DNA of 32,502 bases. It comes from Phycisphaeraceae bacterium (GTDB lineage Bacteria > Planctomycetota > Phycisphaerae > Phycisphaerales > Phycisphaeraceae). Shown in pieces: positions 1-9,286 of the stretch (position 1 is the first letter of the stretch; each line of letters opens with the position of its first letter). Location of the stretch: assembly GCA_029260635.1 (NCBI GenBank), contig JAJDCW010000127.1, positions 1-32,502 on the forward strand, read 5' to 3'. A model generated the notes under the pieces. That model saw nothing but the letters and a program-made list of their open reading frames with translations. It did no database searches and was not told the origin of the DNA. A program made the translations under genes and the position numbers.

Positions 1-514
1 GGGCCACGGCGAACGTCTCCGCGTCCTTGTCCGCATCGACCGCGAGCAGGGTGTCGTGGATGTCAAAATCGTCGCAGCGTACGGCGATCGTGTGCCCGGC
101 CTCCTTGGCTTTGGGCGAGAAGCGGACCTTGAAATCAAACGCGCCGGGTGATTCATCCTTGACTTCAATGCCGATGAGTTTGGCGAGCGATTCACTTGCC
201 GACAGCGTGGACGCGGCCTGGTGGAGTGTGACCAATCCGCCGCCGGCCTGGACGAATTTGACCAGACCTTGGGCGTGGGCTTCGGGCAGCGGGTCGCACT
301 GCCCGGTGATGGCGAGGACGGCCTTGAAGTCACTATCGAGGAGGTTCGCTAACGCCGGTGCGCCGTTGCTGGTGATGCTGACGACGCTGACGGTGAATCG
401 GCCGGTGGCTTCGAGCTGCTCGACCCAGCGGGTGAGTGCGTCTTTTTCGGGGCGGTTCGCCCCCGGGCCGGTGAGCAGGAGGACGGGGTACGGCGTGCGT
501 GCGGGCTCGGGCAT
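1..514 (-). CDS. ThuA-like domain protein, C-terminus truncated by the window edge
   Basis: Reverse-strand reading from the ATG at 514 is open to the window edge (MPEPARTPYPVLLLTGPGANRPEKDALTRWVEQLEATGRFTVSVVS...GLVKFVQAGGGLVTLHQAAST...), resembling ThuA-like proteins. It is absent from the ORF track because it has no stop in the window. Confidence 0.7.
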   Translation of the reverse strand, partial: MPEPARTPYPVLLLTGPGANRPEKDALTRWVEQLEATGRFTVSVVSITSNGAPALANLLDSDFKAVLAITGQCDPLPEAHAQGLVKFVQAGGGLVTLHQAASTLSASESLAKLIGIEVKDESPGAFDFKVRFSPKAKEAGHTIAVRCDDFDIHDTLLAVDADKDAETFAVA

Positions 515-1112
515 CGGGGACTCCGGGGGATCCAGGTCAATCTTTGAACAACTTCCAATAGCTTCCCATCATAGATAGATGCGCGGGCCAGTGACAGGCC
601 CTTCGGGACTGATCCGATTAGCGTGAAAGCCCGTGAGTCAAGGCGAGGGCTTGATTTATGACCTATTTGCGCCAAAACAGACACAATCTACTTGGCGCAG
701 GTGTACCCGGGGCGTTATAGTTATCGGAGCATCGTGATTTATTTGATATCACGTCTCGTTTCATGTTTTCAGGCCGTTTTTGGCCATGTTTTTCAGGCAG
801 TACCCAAGACACGCATAACTACAGGCGAATTTGATCGGCAAAGGGGCGGATCGGAGGAAGCTCTCGCACTTGTAGCTAGTGAGCATGGGGGTGAGTTGAG
901 GGGCTCACCCCCGGTCTGCTTGGATCGCCCCCACCAAGGGCGAGGGGAGGCTCTATAGCAGAGCCGGAATCGTCGGGATCACTTGGAGGAACCTTCCGGG
1001 GGTTCGAGGGGAGCCCGGGGTTCAGGGGTTGCGAGGTTCGGGTATTTCGAGGGGCTGAGATTCCGGGGGCCGGGTTTCCGGGGGGGGACGCGGGGCGAGC
1101 ATCCGTCCTATC

Positions 1113-2507
1113 ATGCGGCTGATGAATTGCGAAAGCTCACTATTAACCTGGCGGTTCAGTCCGCTTGAGGCGCTTGGCCGTTGGCCCAGCGACCGGGGCG
1201 TGCTGATGCTGCACTCCGGGCGGGACGATTCGCGGTGGTCGCGCTACACCATCCTGACCTCGGCCACGGGGGCGTACTGTTACACCGCAGGGCAAGGCGG
1301 ATCGGGTCGCGGGGCCTGGCTGGGAGACACGCAGGACTGCCCGGGGGATGACACCGCTTGGTCGTCAAGCCCGTTGCGTGATCTGGAGCGCGTGTTCGCC
1401 GATCGGGATGCGCTGTGGGTGGGGTATCTGAGTTACGACCTTGGGCGTTACATCGAGAAACTTCCGAGCCAGGCCGTGGATGACCGGGGCTGGCCGATCG
1501 TGCAGATGCACCGCTGCCCGGGCTGGCTGGTACATGACAACCAGTCAGGGCAGTGGCGTGCCTGCGGGACGTGGCGAGGCGGCGTGGATACCGGGATGCC
1601 GGACCTGTCGGCCGAGCCGTTGATGCAGCCCGTGTTCCGTGCGGATGAACCGGTGCCGTGTGTGACGCGGGCGGAGCACGAGTCGGCGGTCGCACGTGCG
1701 ATCGAGTACATCGCGGCGGGTGACGTGTTTCAGGTCAACATGACGCAGCGATTCACCGCTTCATGCGAGGGCGACCCGCGTACGCTTTATATCGCGTTAG
1801 CAAAACAATCTCCGGCCTGGTACGGGGCGTATCTTGAATTGATGTCGGACACGAGCCACTCACAACAGGGTGAGCCAGATCGAACGATCGCCTGCACATC
1901 GCCGGAACTGTTTTTCAGCCTGGATGAAGATGGCCGTGTCGTGACTCGCCCGATCAAGGGGACGCGCCCCGCCGACATCGACCCGAGCGTGCTATTAAAT
2001 AGCGCCAAAGACACCGCCGAGCTGACGATGATCGTGGACTTGCTGCGGAACGACCTGGGCCGGGTGTGTGCGTATGGCTCGGTCAAGGTGCCCCAGCCGC
2101 GCGTAATCGAGAGCCACCCCACCGTCCACCACACCACCGCCACCGTCACCGGCACGCTGCACCCCCGAAAGACCCTGATGGACCTGGTCAAGGCCGTCAT
2201 GCCCGGCGGGTCGATCACCGGGGCGCCGAAAGTCCGTGCGATGCAGATCATCGACGAGTTGGAACCCGTAAGGCGTGGGCCTTACACCGGAGCGGTCGGC
2301 TACGTCCACGACGGGACCGCCTGCTTCAACATCGCGATACGCACCTTGTTGTGCGAGATGACCGACGGCGTCGGGCGTGTGGACTACTCGGTCGGCGGCG
2401 GGATCGTCGCGGACTCGACCCCCGCCGGGGAGTATCAGGAATCGCTGGATAAGGCCGTCGCCATGCGGGCCGCGCTGGCGGCGAGCGGGAAACCGCAACC
2501 GGTCTGA
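1113..2507 (+). CDS. pabB: Aminodeoxychorismate synthase component I / anthranilate synthase component I family
   Basis: Chorismate-binding motifs: GDVFQVNMTQRF, SPELFF, IKGTRP, DLLRNDLGRVC, GGSITGAPKVRAMQIIDELEPVRRGPYTGAVGY. PabB versus TrpE is not certain from sequence alone. Confidence 0.85.
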   Translation: MRLMNCESSLLTWRFSPLEALGRWPSDRGVLMLHSGRDDSRWSRYTILTSATGAYCYTAGQGGSGRGAWLGDTQDCPGDDTAWSSSPLRDLERVFADRDALWVGYLSYDLGRYIEKLPSQAVDDRGWPIVQMHRCPGWLVHDNQSGQWRACGTWRGGVDTGMPDLSAEPLMQPVFRADEPVPCVTRAEHESAVARAIEYIAAGDVFQVNMTQRFTASCEGDPRTLYIALAKQSPAWYGAYLELMSDTSHSQQGEPDRTIACTSPELFFSLDEDGRVVTRPIKGTRPADIDPSVLLNSAKDTAELTMIVDLLRNDLGRVCAYGSVKVPQPRVIESHPTVHHTTATVTGTLHPRKTLMDLVKAVMPGGSITGAPKVRAMQIIDELEPVRRGPYTGAVGYVHDGTACFNIAIRTLLCEMTDGVGRVDYSVGGGIVADSTPAGEYQESLDKAVAMRAALAASGKPQPV

Positions 2508-2573
2508 TCCCCGCTCAGACAGATACCACTTCCGGGCAACCCGCCCGGCAGGTTCCCGGTTATCCTGTGTGGC

Positions 2574-3386
2574 ATGACAACACTCCTCACGATCGCGGGC
2601 CTGGTCATTGTTTCTCTGCTTGTCGGCGCGGGCGTCCTGCACCTGCTGCCCAGGCTCGGCGCACCGGGAAAAGCACTGTCGCGCTGGTTCTGCCACGGCA
2701 TCGGGCTTGACCTGATGATCACATACTTCACGGTCGCGCCGATGATCGTCGGGTTCGCCGTCGGCTGTTGGTTCGGGCTGCTCGCCGCGATCGCCGGACA
2801 GGTGATCGGGCTATTGATCTGGACCCGGCTGCACGAATTTGCCAACCCCGAGGCGCGCAAAGGCCCGAGGATCGTGCACACGCTGAACCGCTCGGTCGGC
2901 CGGTGGCGAAACCACACCGCGGTCTGGATCACCGCCCTGGCCGTGCCGTTGTTCTGGCTGGTACGCATCGCCGAGTGGGTCGTCTACCCGCCGCTGACCT
3001 GGATCGTGAAGCTGCCGCCCTACAAGAGCGCTGACTGGGTCAACGTCTCCCGTCAGAAGTTCGACGGCCTGGTCGGCCACGACCTGATCTGGTGCCTCTA
3101 CTGCGACTGGATGACCGGCGTCTGGTCCCTGGGCACCGAGATGCTCCGCAACGTCGAGAGCTACTGGTGCCCGATCCGCTTCTACAGCGACAAGAAGTGC
3201 GAGAACTGCAAGATCGACTTCCCCGACATCGACAACGGCTGGGTCCCCGCGGACGGGAACATGGGGGATGTCGTGAAGGTCATCGAAGAAAAACAGGCCG
3301 GGGGGGATCACTCGTGGTTTGGGCACCCCAGGCGGGTGACGGTGGAGGGGGAGCCGCAGAAGGAAGATAGCGAAACTTCTGAGTAA
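2574..3386 (+). CDS. Conserved hypothetical membrane protein with Cys-rich C-terminal half
   Basis: Hydrophobic N-terminal segments, then WCLYCDW...YWCPIRFYSDKKCENC. Good codon bias and starts just after pabB. Confidence 0.7.
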   Translation: MTTLLTIAGLVIVSLLVGAGVLHLLPRLGAPGKALSRWFCHGIGLDLMITYFTVAPMIVGFAVGCWFGLLAAIAGQVIGLLIWTRLHEFANPEARKGPRIVHTLNRSVGRWRNHTAVWITALAVPLFWLVRIAEWVVYPPLTWIVKLPPYKSADWVNVSRQKFDGLVGHDLIWCLYCDWMTGVWSLGTEMLRNVESYWCPIRFYSDKKCENCKIDFPDIDNGWVPADGNMGDVVKVIEEKQAGGDHSWFGHPRRVTVEGEPQKEDSETSE

Positions 3387-3414
3387 GGGAATACATCCCT
3401 AACGAGGATTAGAT

Positions 3415-3918
3415 ATGAATGTGGAGCGGAAGAAACGTGGATGGATCTACCGAACCGCGCTAGTTTTTGTGACGCTCTCAGCGGTCGCACTCAACGCATT
3501 ATTATTAGTATCGATAGTTTGGAAATGCTCGGTTTATTATAGAGATACTGACGATTCATCGGGCGTACTAATCGATTTATATGACGGTTGCATAGGCATC
3601 TCCTACATTAATATTGATCCAGCAATGCAGATGGAAGGCATGGATATTCATCGTAGAAGTGAACCATTGCCCTTGGGTGATATTTTCTGTGGGGTTGATT
3701 ACTTTTACCTTGCAGATTATTTCCCGTATCTACAACTACCGCTCTGGCTACCAATAGTATTACTGTATATATGGCCCTTGATTGAAGTAATCCGCTGGAA
3801 TCCTTATAGACGAGCCCGAGGCCACTGCCCCGCCTGCGACTACGACATGAGGGGCTCCCCGTCCGGCGTGTGCCCGGAGTGTGGGGCCGATTCATCGCCG
3901 TCCGACACAGACCGCTAA
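3415..3918 (+). CDS. Hypothetical membrane protein with C-terminal zinc ribbon
   Basis: Two hydrophobic segments and terminal CPACDYDMRGSPSGVCPECG zinc ribbon. Confidence 0.65.
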   Translation: MNVERKKRGWIYRTALVFVTLSAVALNALLLVSIVWKCSVYYRDTDDSSGVLIDLYDGCIGISYINIDPAMQMEGMDIHRRSEPLPLGDIFCGVDYFYLADYFPYLQLPLWLPIVLLYIWPLIEVIRWNPYRRARGHCPACDYDMRGSPSGVCPECGADSSPSDTDR

Positions 3919-3936
3919 AGCAGAGTGATACAACGC

Positions 3937-4119
3937 ATGGACGAAACCGCCGAATACCTCTGCCCGCACTGCGGCGAGTCGATCCAGATCGTCGTGGATG
4001 CCAGCGCGGGGGCGGAGCAGGATTACGTCGAGGACTGCCCGGTGTGCTGCAACCCCAACACGCTAAAGGTGAGCTTCGACCGCGAGGGGAACGCGGACGT
4101 GTGGGTGGGTGATCGGTGA
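3937..4119 (+). CDS. CPXCG-motif cysteine-rich small protein
   Basis: MDETAEYLCPHCGESIQIVVDASAGAEQDYVEDCPVCCNPNTLKVSFDREG; matches the CPXCG-type Cys-rich family pattern. Start taken at the MDET methionine inside ORF 3925..4119. Confidence 0.75.
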   Translation: MDETAEYLCPHCGESIQIVVDASAGAEQDYVEDCPVCCNPNTLKVSFDREGNADVWVGDR

Positions 4120-4144
4120 CGTCGAGCTATACGCGAGAGGCCGC

Positions 4145-5290
4145 TTACTCTGTTGGAACTGATGCGGCCGACGTTGTCTCTGTATGCTGCTGCACGTCCT
4201 GTACGTTAGTGAATGCGTGGAAGTACTTGGTGTAGGCCCCGTGTAGCCGGACTGCTACGGGGTTGGGGGACTGTTGGCCCATCGCGTTGAGATAATCCGA
4301 GGCGATCGTCTGGTCGGCAAAGCGGGTCGCGATCGACAGGGAGCGGACCAACGCGCCCAGTGAGAAGGGTTTGCCTGGGGCTTGCCCGTCGCTGTTATTC
4401 TTCATCTGCTGGGTTTCGACCACGGTCCAGTAGGACTTGTCGAACTCGTGGGCGAGGTCGCGTGCCCAGCGTTGGGCCATGGCTGTGTGGTCGAGTGTGG
4501 AGAGGCGTGAGCCCAGCCCGTCGATGACCATCCATGTGTCCACGCCTGATAGCTGTTGGACCCATGGGCGCCAGAACAGCTTAAGGTCTTGCGCTGAGGT
4601 GTAGAGGTACCCGCCCTTGCCGTTTGGTCGTTGGTAGAGGCCGATGGGCATGACGATATCCAGACCGGGATTCGCGGACTTAACCGCGTTGACCACGTCG
4701 GCGGTGGCTGTGAGCAAGCAGTCGGGGTCGCATCGGTTGGCGATCAGCACCGAAGGGTCCGGCGTGTTGGGGACGTAATACCCGGCAAAGGAGCGGTAGC
4801 CGGCGTATCGCTCGATAAACTCTTGACGATACTGGATAGCGCGGGGCGAGGACCATTGATCAATATTGGCCTCGTAATCCTGTTCGATAGGCTGCTTGAA
4901 AGGCAGCCCGCCCAGATAGACGCGCATATCGTGCTGGACGGCTGCACGGAAGATGGCACTGAAAGGTTTGCGGTCTTTGAACGCCGGGTGCGTGGGGAAA
5001 ACACTGCTGCTGATATAAGCAACGTAGTCTTCCTGGCCATCATCCCGGGCGGGGTCGGCTATATACCGGATGATCAGGACCCGCATGCCCAGATCGTGCA
5101 TGTCCTTGACCTGGGCTTCCAGGTCCTCATCTGTATATCGCGCAAGCGTATCCGGACTCAATTCCCAGACAGCACCATTAAGAACTGGAGGCTGATCCGC
5201 TTTTTCGGCTGTGGCAGCCTCGTTAGCAAGCGCCGGGCTGAAGAAAAAGGTCATCAGTACGGCTACTAAGAGCACGCGAAGTGTATCCAC
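4145..5290 (-). CDS. Secreted DUF4434-like (TIM-barrel/glycosidase-like) protein
   Basis: GTG start at 5290 preceded by AGGAG (gataggagctcaattGTG). Signal-like VDTLRVLLVAVLMTFFFSPALA, then NGAVWELSPDTLARYTDEDLEAQVKDMHDLGMRVLIIRYIA. The track's longer ORF runs through a tRNA gene. Confidence 0.65.
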   Translation of the reverse strand: MDTLRVLLVAVLMTFFFSPALANEAATAEKADQPPVLNGAVWELSPDTLARYTDEDLEAQVKDMHDLGMRVLIIRYIADPARDDGQEDYVAYISSSVFPTHPAFKDRKPFSAIFRAAVQHDMRVYLGGLPFKQPIEQDYEANIDQWSSPRAIQYRQEFIERYAGYRSFAGYYVPNTPDPSVLIANRCDPDCLLTATADVVNAVKSANPGLDIVMPIGLYQRPNGKGGYLYTSAQDLKLFWRPWVQQLSGVDTWMVIDGLGSRLSTLDHTAMAQRWARDLAHEFDKSYWTVVETQQMKNNSDGQAPGKPFSLGALVRSLSIATRFADQTIASDYLNAMGQQSPNPVAVRLHGAYTKYFHAFTNVQDVQQHTETTSAASVPTE

Positions 5291-5343
5291 AATTGAGCTC
5301 CTATCTCGGCGATTCTCATCGCCCGGTGCCCAACCCTGCTTAA

Positions 5344-5416
5344 CGCGGGCGGGAGGATTCGAACCTCCAACCGTCGGTTCCGAAGACCGGTGCTCTATCC
5401 GTTGAGCTACGCCCGC
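5344..5416 (-). tRNA. tRNA-Arg, anticodon TCG
   Basis: Minus strand: GCGGGCG TA GCTC AACGGATA GAGC A CCGGT CTTCGGA ACCGA CGGTT GGAGG TTCGAAT CCTCC CGCCCGC G. Full cloverleaf with one C-A mismatch at 27-43 of the anticodon stem; loop CTTCGGA gives anticodon TCG. Confidence 0.92.
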
Positions 5417-5554
5417 TGCGGCGGCTGACCGCCAGGGGCGTATGTTAGCAAAGTCCGAGGACCTGTGGTTGGGTGTGTTGGGCATTAATTAATGCCACGA
5501 CCCATTGGCCGTGGAGTTTCAATAAAAAGTTTGCTGGTTACGAATAGTCATGAG

Positions 5555-7642
5555 TCATGCGCCAGCCTTGCTTAGCTGGCCAACCTGTCGGCGGGCGGCG
5601 TCGGTGACGGCGTCGGTGGTGATCCCAAAGTGGGTCAGCAGGTCTTCGATCGGGGCGGAGGCGCCGAAGGACCGCATACCGACGACGTGCCCGGTCATGC
5701 CGACGTAGCGTTCCCAGCCGAAGATCGAGCCGAGTTCCACCGCAACGCGGGCGGTGACCTGTGGCGGGAGGACCTGGTCGCGGTAAGCCTGGTCCTGCTT
5801 CTCGAATAGCTCCCAGCTTGGCATGCTCACGACACGGGCCTCGATGCCCTCTGACTTGAGTTGGCGGTAGGCCTCGACACACAGGTGAAGCTCGCTGCCG
5901 GTGCCGATGAGGATGACGTCGGGATCGCCCACGTCCGCGTCGGTCAGGATGTACGCGCCCTTGGCCAGGCCCGACGCGGCGGCGAATTCGCTGCGGTCCA
6001 GCGTCGGCAGGTTCTGGCGGGACAGGATCAGGTTCGAGGGCTCTTCCTTGAGTTGCGCGATGACCTTCCAGGACTCGACGACTTCGTTGGCATCCGCCGG
6101 ACGGATGTTGATGATGCCGGGCATCGCACGCAAAGAAGCGAGGTGCTCGATGGGCTGGTGGGTCGGGCCGTCTTCGCCGACGCCGATGGAGTCGTGGGTG
6201 AAGACGTGGACGACGGGCAACTCCATGATGGACGACAGGCGGATCGCCGGTCGTGCGTAGTCGCTGAAGATGAAGAAGCCGGCGGCGTAGGGGCGGATGC
6301 CGCAGAGGGCCAGGCCGTTGCAGATCGAAGCCATGGCGTGTTCGCGGACACCGAAGTGGAAGTTCCGGCCGCCGGGCTGGCCGGGGCCGAAGACGCCGGC
6401 GTCGTCGAAGGTGAGCGTGGTCTTGGTCGAGGGTGCGAGGTCGGCTGCGCCGCCAATCAGCCAGGGGAGGTTCTTGGCTAAGGCGTTGAGCACCTTGCCA
6501 CCGGAAGCACGGCTGGCCATGCCCTTGGCGTCGGCCTCGAAGACGGGCAGGTCCTTGTCCCAGCCGTCGGGCAGCTCGTTGGCCTGCATCGCCTCGAGTT
6601 GGGTGGCCAGTTCGGTGTGCTCCTGCTTGTACTTGGCAAACTGGGCCTTCCACGCGTCGCTTGCGGCCCTGCCGCGTGCGCCGATACCCTGCTGGTAGTA
6701 TTCGAGAACCTCATCGGGGACGAGGAAGGTCTCATCGGCGGGCCAGCCGTAACCCTGCTTGGTGAGCTTGATCTCTTCATCACCCAGCGGCGCGCCGTGC
6801 GCCTCGGCCGTGTCCTGGAGATTAGGCGCACCGAAGGCGATGTGGCTCACGACGATGATGAGCGTCGGGCGGTTCTTCTCAGCCTTGAATGCCTTGATGG
6901 CTTTGTCGATCGCGCCCAGGTCGTTGGCGTCGTCGACCTTCAGGACGTTCCAGCCCAGTGCGGTGAATCGCCCGCCGACGTCTTCGGTGAAGGCCAGGTC
7001 GGTCGAGCCCTCGATGGTGATGCGGTTGCTGTCGTAGATCCAGCAGAGGTTCGAGAGCTTGTGGAAGGCGGCGAGGCTGGCGGCCTCGTTGGAGATGCCC
7101 TCCATCATGCACCCGTCGCCGCAGACGGCGTAGGTGTTGTAGTTGAACAGCTCGAAGCCTGGCATGTTGAAGTGCCCGCCGAGCCAGCGCTGACCCATCG
7201 CAACGCCGACACTGTTGGCGAGTCCCTGGCCCAGTGGGCCGGTGGTGGTTTCAACGCCGCTGGTCCAGCGATACTCGGGGTGGCCCGGGCAGAGGCTTTC
7301 CAGTTGGCGGAAGTTCTTAATCTGATCGAGACTGACGGCGGGCTCACCCAGCGGCTTGCCGTGGTGGTCGGTCTTCTGCACGCCGGTGACGTGGAGGGTG
7401 GAGTACAGCAGCATCGAGGCGTGGCCTGCAGACAGGATGAACCGGTCGCGGTTGGCCCACGATGGGTCGGCCGGGTCGTAGTCCATGTGCTCGTTCCAGA
7501 GCCGGGACGCCAGCGGGGCCAGCGCCATGGCCGTCCCGGGGTGCCCTGAGTTGGCGGCCTGGACGGCGTCCATGCTAAGGGTGCGGATGGTGTTGATCGC
7601 TTTCTGCTGGATCTGGTCGCTCGGTGCGGTGAACTTGGACAT
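5555..7642 (-). CDS. tkt: Transketolase
   Basis: 695 aa; MDAVQAANSGHPGTAMALAP, GPLGQGLANSVGVAMGQRWL, VCGDGCMMEG, GVREHAMASICNGLAL, THDSIGVGEDGPTHQPIEHLASLRAMPG. Confidence 0.97.
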   Translation of the reverse strand: MSKFTAPSDQIQQKAINTIRTLSMDAVQAANSGHPGTAMALAPLASRLWNEHMDYDPADPSWANRDRFILSAGHASMLLYSTLHVTGVQKTDHHGKPLGEPAVSLDQIKNFRQLESLCPGHPEYRWTSGVETTTGPLGQGLANSVGVAMGQRWLGGHFNMPGFELFNYNTYAVCGDGCMMEGISNEAASLAAFHKLSNLCWIYDSNRITIEGSTDLAFTEDVGGRFTALGWNVLKVDDANDLGAIDKAIKAFKAEKNRPTLIIVVSHIAFGAPNLQDTAEAHGAPLGDEEIKLTKQGYGWPADETFLVPDEVLEYYQQGIGARGRAASDAWKAQFAKYKQEHTELATQLEAMQANELPDGWDKDLPVFEADAKGMASRASGGKVLNALAKNLPWLIGGAADLAPSTKTTLTFDDAGVFGPGQPGGRNFHFGVREHAMASICNGLALCGIRPYAAGFFIFSDYARPAIRLSSIMELPVVHVFTHDSIGVGEDGPTHQPIEHLASLRAMPGIINIRPADANEVVESWKVIAQLKEEPSNLILSRQNLPTLDRSEFAAASGLAKGAYILTDADVGDPDVILIGTGSELHLCVEAYRQLKSEGIEARVVSMPSWELFEKQDQAYRDQVLPPQVTARVAVELGSIFGWERYVGMTGHVVGMRSFGASAPIEDLLTHFGITTDAVTDAARRQVGQLSKAGA

Positions 7643-7971
7643 AGGACTTGCCTCGGGTACTGGGTTTCGTGTCGGGCGACCGGCTACTGGCCGGCCAGGG
7701 GTATTCCGCGGGATTCTCTATCTATCGTCGGTATATAGCAGGTTTAGGTAAACCAGGAAGTGTGGAATGATAGCGTTATTGACCAGTTTAGGGGTAGCCG
7801 GATCGATGCGAAGGGCAGGAGAATAGGGGCACTATCGGACCAGAGAAAGAAGATTGTCCTTGCCGGTCTGTAACCACCTGTTAATGTTATAGTTCGAAAA
7901 GAGCGATCCGAGGGGCTCTCCAAGTTCCGCTTTGAACAGCCGCTTTGCAATCGAGATGAAGGCGTGCGGGA

Positions 7972-9279
7972 TCAGTTATTGCCTACCGACGTGATCAGGC
8001 TGTGATGCCGGTCGATGAAGCCGGTGAGTGCTTGCCTGGCCCGGTCGAGGTGTAAGTCGTTCATGGGTAGCGACAGGAACAGGTCGCCGCGGCTACAGAT
8101 CAGGACGCCGTCCAGCAGCAGTTCCATGTGAAGCAAGGCATTCAAGGCGTGGGCGTCGGCGCTTCGCACGACCATGCGCTCGAGCGGCTTGGGAGAGAAG
8201 TGGATCGCAAACATCGAGCCTAAGCCGTTGCAGACCATCGTGACCGATTTCTCTATAAACAGCGCATTGAGTGATTGGCGGTAGGCTTCGGTGTATTCAA
8301 AGAACTCATTGGCGCGTTGCGGCGTGAAGACTTTACCCATCGCGGCGATGCCGGCGGACATGGAGCAGACGTTGTTGTTGAACGTGCCGGCGTGCTTCCA
8401 GCTGCCTTCTTTCTTGGGGTTGAAGCAGGCCATCAGTTCCGCGCTGCCGCCGAACGCACCGGTCGGCATGCCGCCGGCGATGATCTTGCCCAGGGTGGTC
8501 AGATCGGGTTGGATGCCGATCCTGCCTTGGACGCCGGCGGGGCCGAGGCGGGCGGTTTTGACTTCGTCAAAGATGAGGACCGCGCCGATCTCGCGCGTGG
8601 TGTCACGGAGCATCTGCATGAAGGCGGACGAGCCGGGGATGCTGCCGCCGGCCCCGAGGATCGGTTCGACGATGACGGCGGCGAGATGATCACCGTGTTG
8701 CTTGATCAGATCAGCAGTGCCTTCGATGTCGTTGTATTCGGCGAGAACAAAGTCGTAGGGCGCGTTGAATCGGGACAGGCCTGTGGGGAACTTGAGGACG
8801 CCGCCGTGGTACGCGCCGTTGAAGACCAGGACCTTGTCTCGGCCGGTCGCAAGCCGAGCGGTGGTGATCGCCATCAGCCCCGCCTCGGTGCCCGAGTTGC
8901 AGAAACGCAGCTGATCGATGGAAGGGAAGCGTTCGCAGAGGAGGCGTGCCAGTTCGCGTTCGTAGTTTGTTGACCCGCCGATCGCGATGCCGTGGTCCAG
9001 ACCCTTGTGGATGGCGGATTTGATATCGGGGTCGGAGTGCCCGAACAACCCAGCGGAAAACTCGCCGACGAAGTCGGCGTACCGGTGGCCATCCAGATCG
9101 GTCAGTTCCGCTCCTTCACCACCAACCATGGTCAGGGGAAACGGCTCGTGGTAGAGGACGTTGCGTGTGTTGCCGCCGGGCATGTATTGCTCGGCCTGCT
9201 TGTCCGCCTCCCGGCTGTTGGGGTTGGCGGCGGCGTAGCGTTGCCGGGCGTCGTCGAGGGCCTGGTATAAAGCGTCCAT
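7972..9279 (-). CDS. Class III (glutamate-1-semialdehyde aminomutase-like) PLP aminotransferase
   Basis: YMPGGNTRNVLYHEPFPL, RFCNSGTEAGLMAITTARLATGRDKVLVFNGAYHGG, VLIFDEVKTARLGPAGVQ, TTLGKIIAGGMPTGAFGG. Start at the internal ATG 9279 (MDALYQALDDARQRY), since the longer ORF overlaps the upstream thiolase. Confidence 0.88.
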   Translation of the reverse strand: MDALYQALDDARQRYAAANPNSREADKQAEQYMPGGNTRNVLYHEPFPLTMVGGEGAELTDLDGHRYADFVGEFSAGLFGHSDPDIKSAIHKGLDHGIAIGGSTNYERELARLLCERFPSIDQLRFCNSGTEAGLMAITTARLATGRDKVLVFNGAYHGGVLKFPTGLSRFNAPYDFVLAEYNDIEGTADLIKQHGDHLAAVIVEPILGAGGSIPGSSAFMQMLRDTTREIGAVLIFDEVKTARLGPAGVQGRIGIQPDLTTLGKIIAGGMPTGAFGGSAELMACFNPKKEGSWKHAGTFNNNVCSMSAGIAAMGKVFTPQRANEFFEYTEAYRQSLNALFIEKSVTMVCNGLGSMFAIHFSPKPLERMVVRSADAHALNALLHMELLLDGVLICSRGDLFLSLPMNDLHLDRARQALTGFIDRHHSLITSVGNN

Positions 9280-9286
9280 GGCGGTG

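Noticed and set aside
27-578. 183-aa plus-strand ORF at the window start
   Set aside because: Low-complexity translation antisense to a coherent ThuA-like minus-strand reading frame (1-514).
5291-5485. N-terminal extension of the 446-aa ORF and plus-strand ORF 5211..5405
   Set aside because: GVAQRIEHRSSEPTVGGSNPPARV and LTRAGGFEPPTVGSEDRCSIR are translations of the tRNA-Arg gene; a GTG with a good Shine-Dalgarno at 5290 is the likely start.
6599-7549. 316-aa plus-strand ORF
   Set aside because: Antisense to a clear transketolase; typical spurious long ORF in high-GC DNA.
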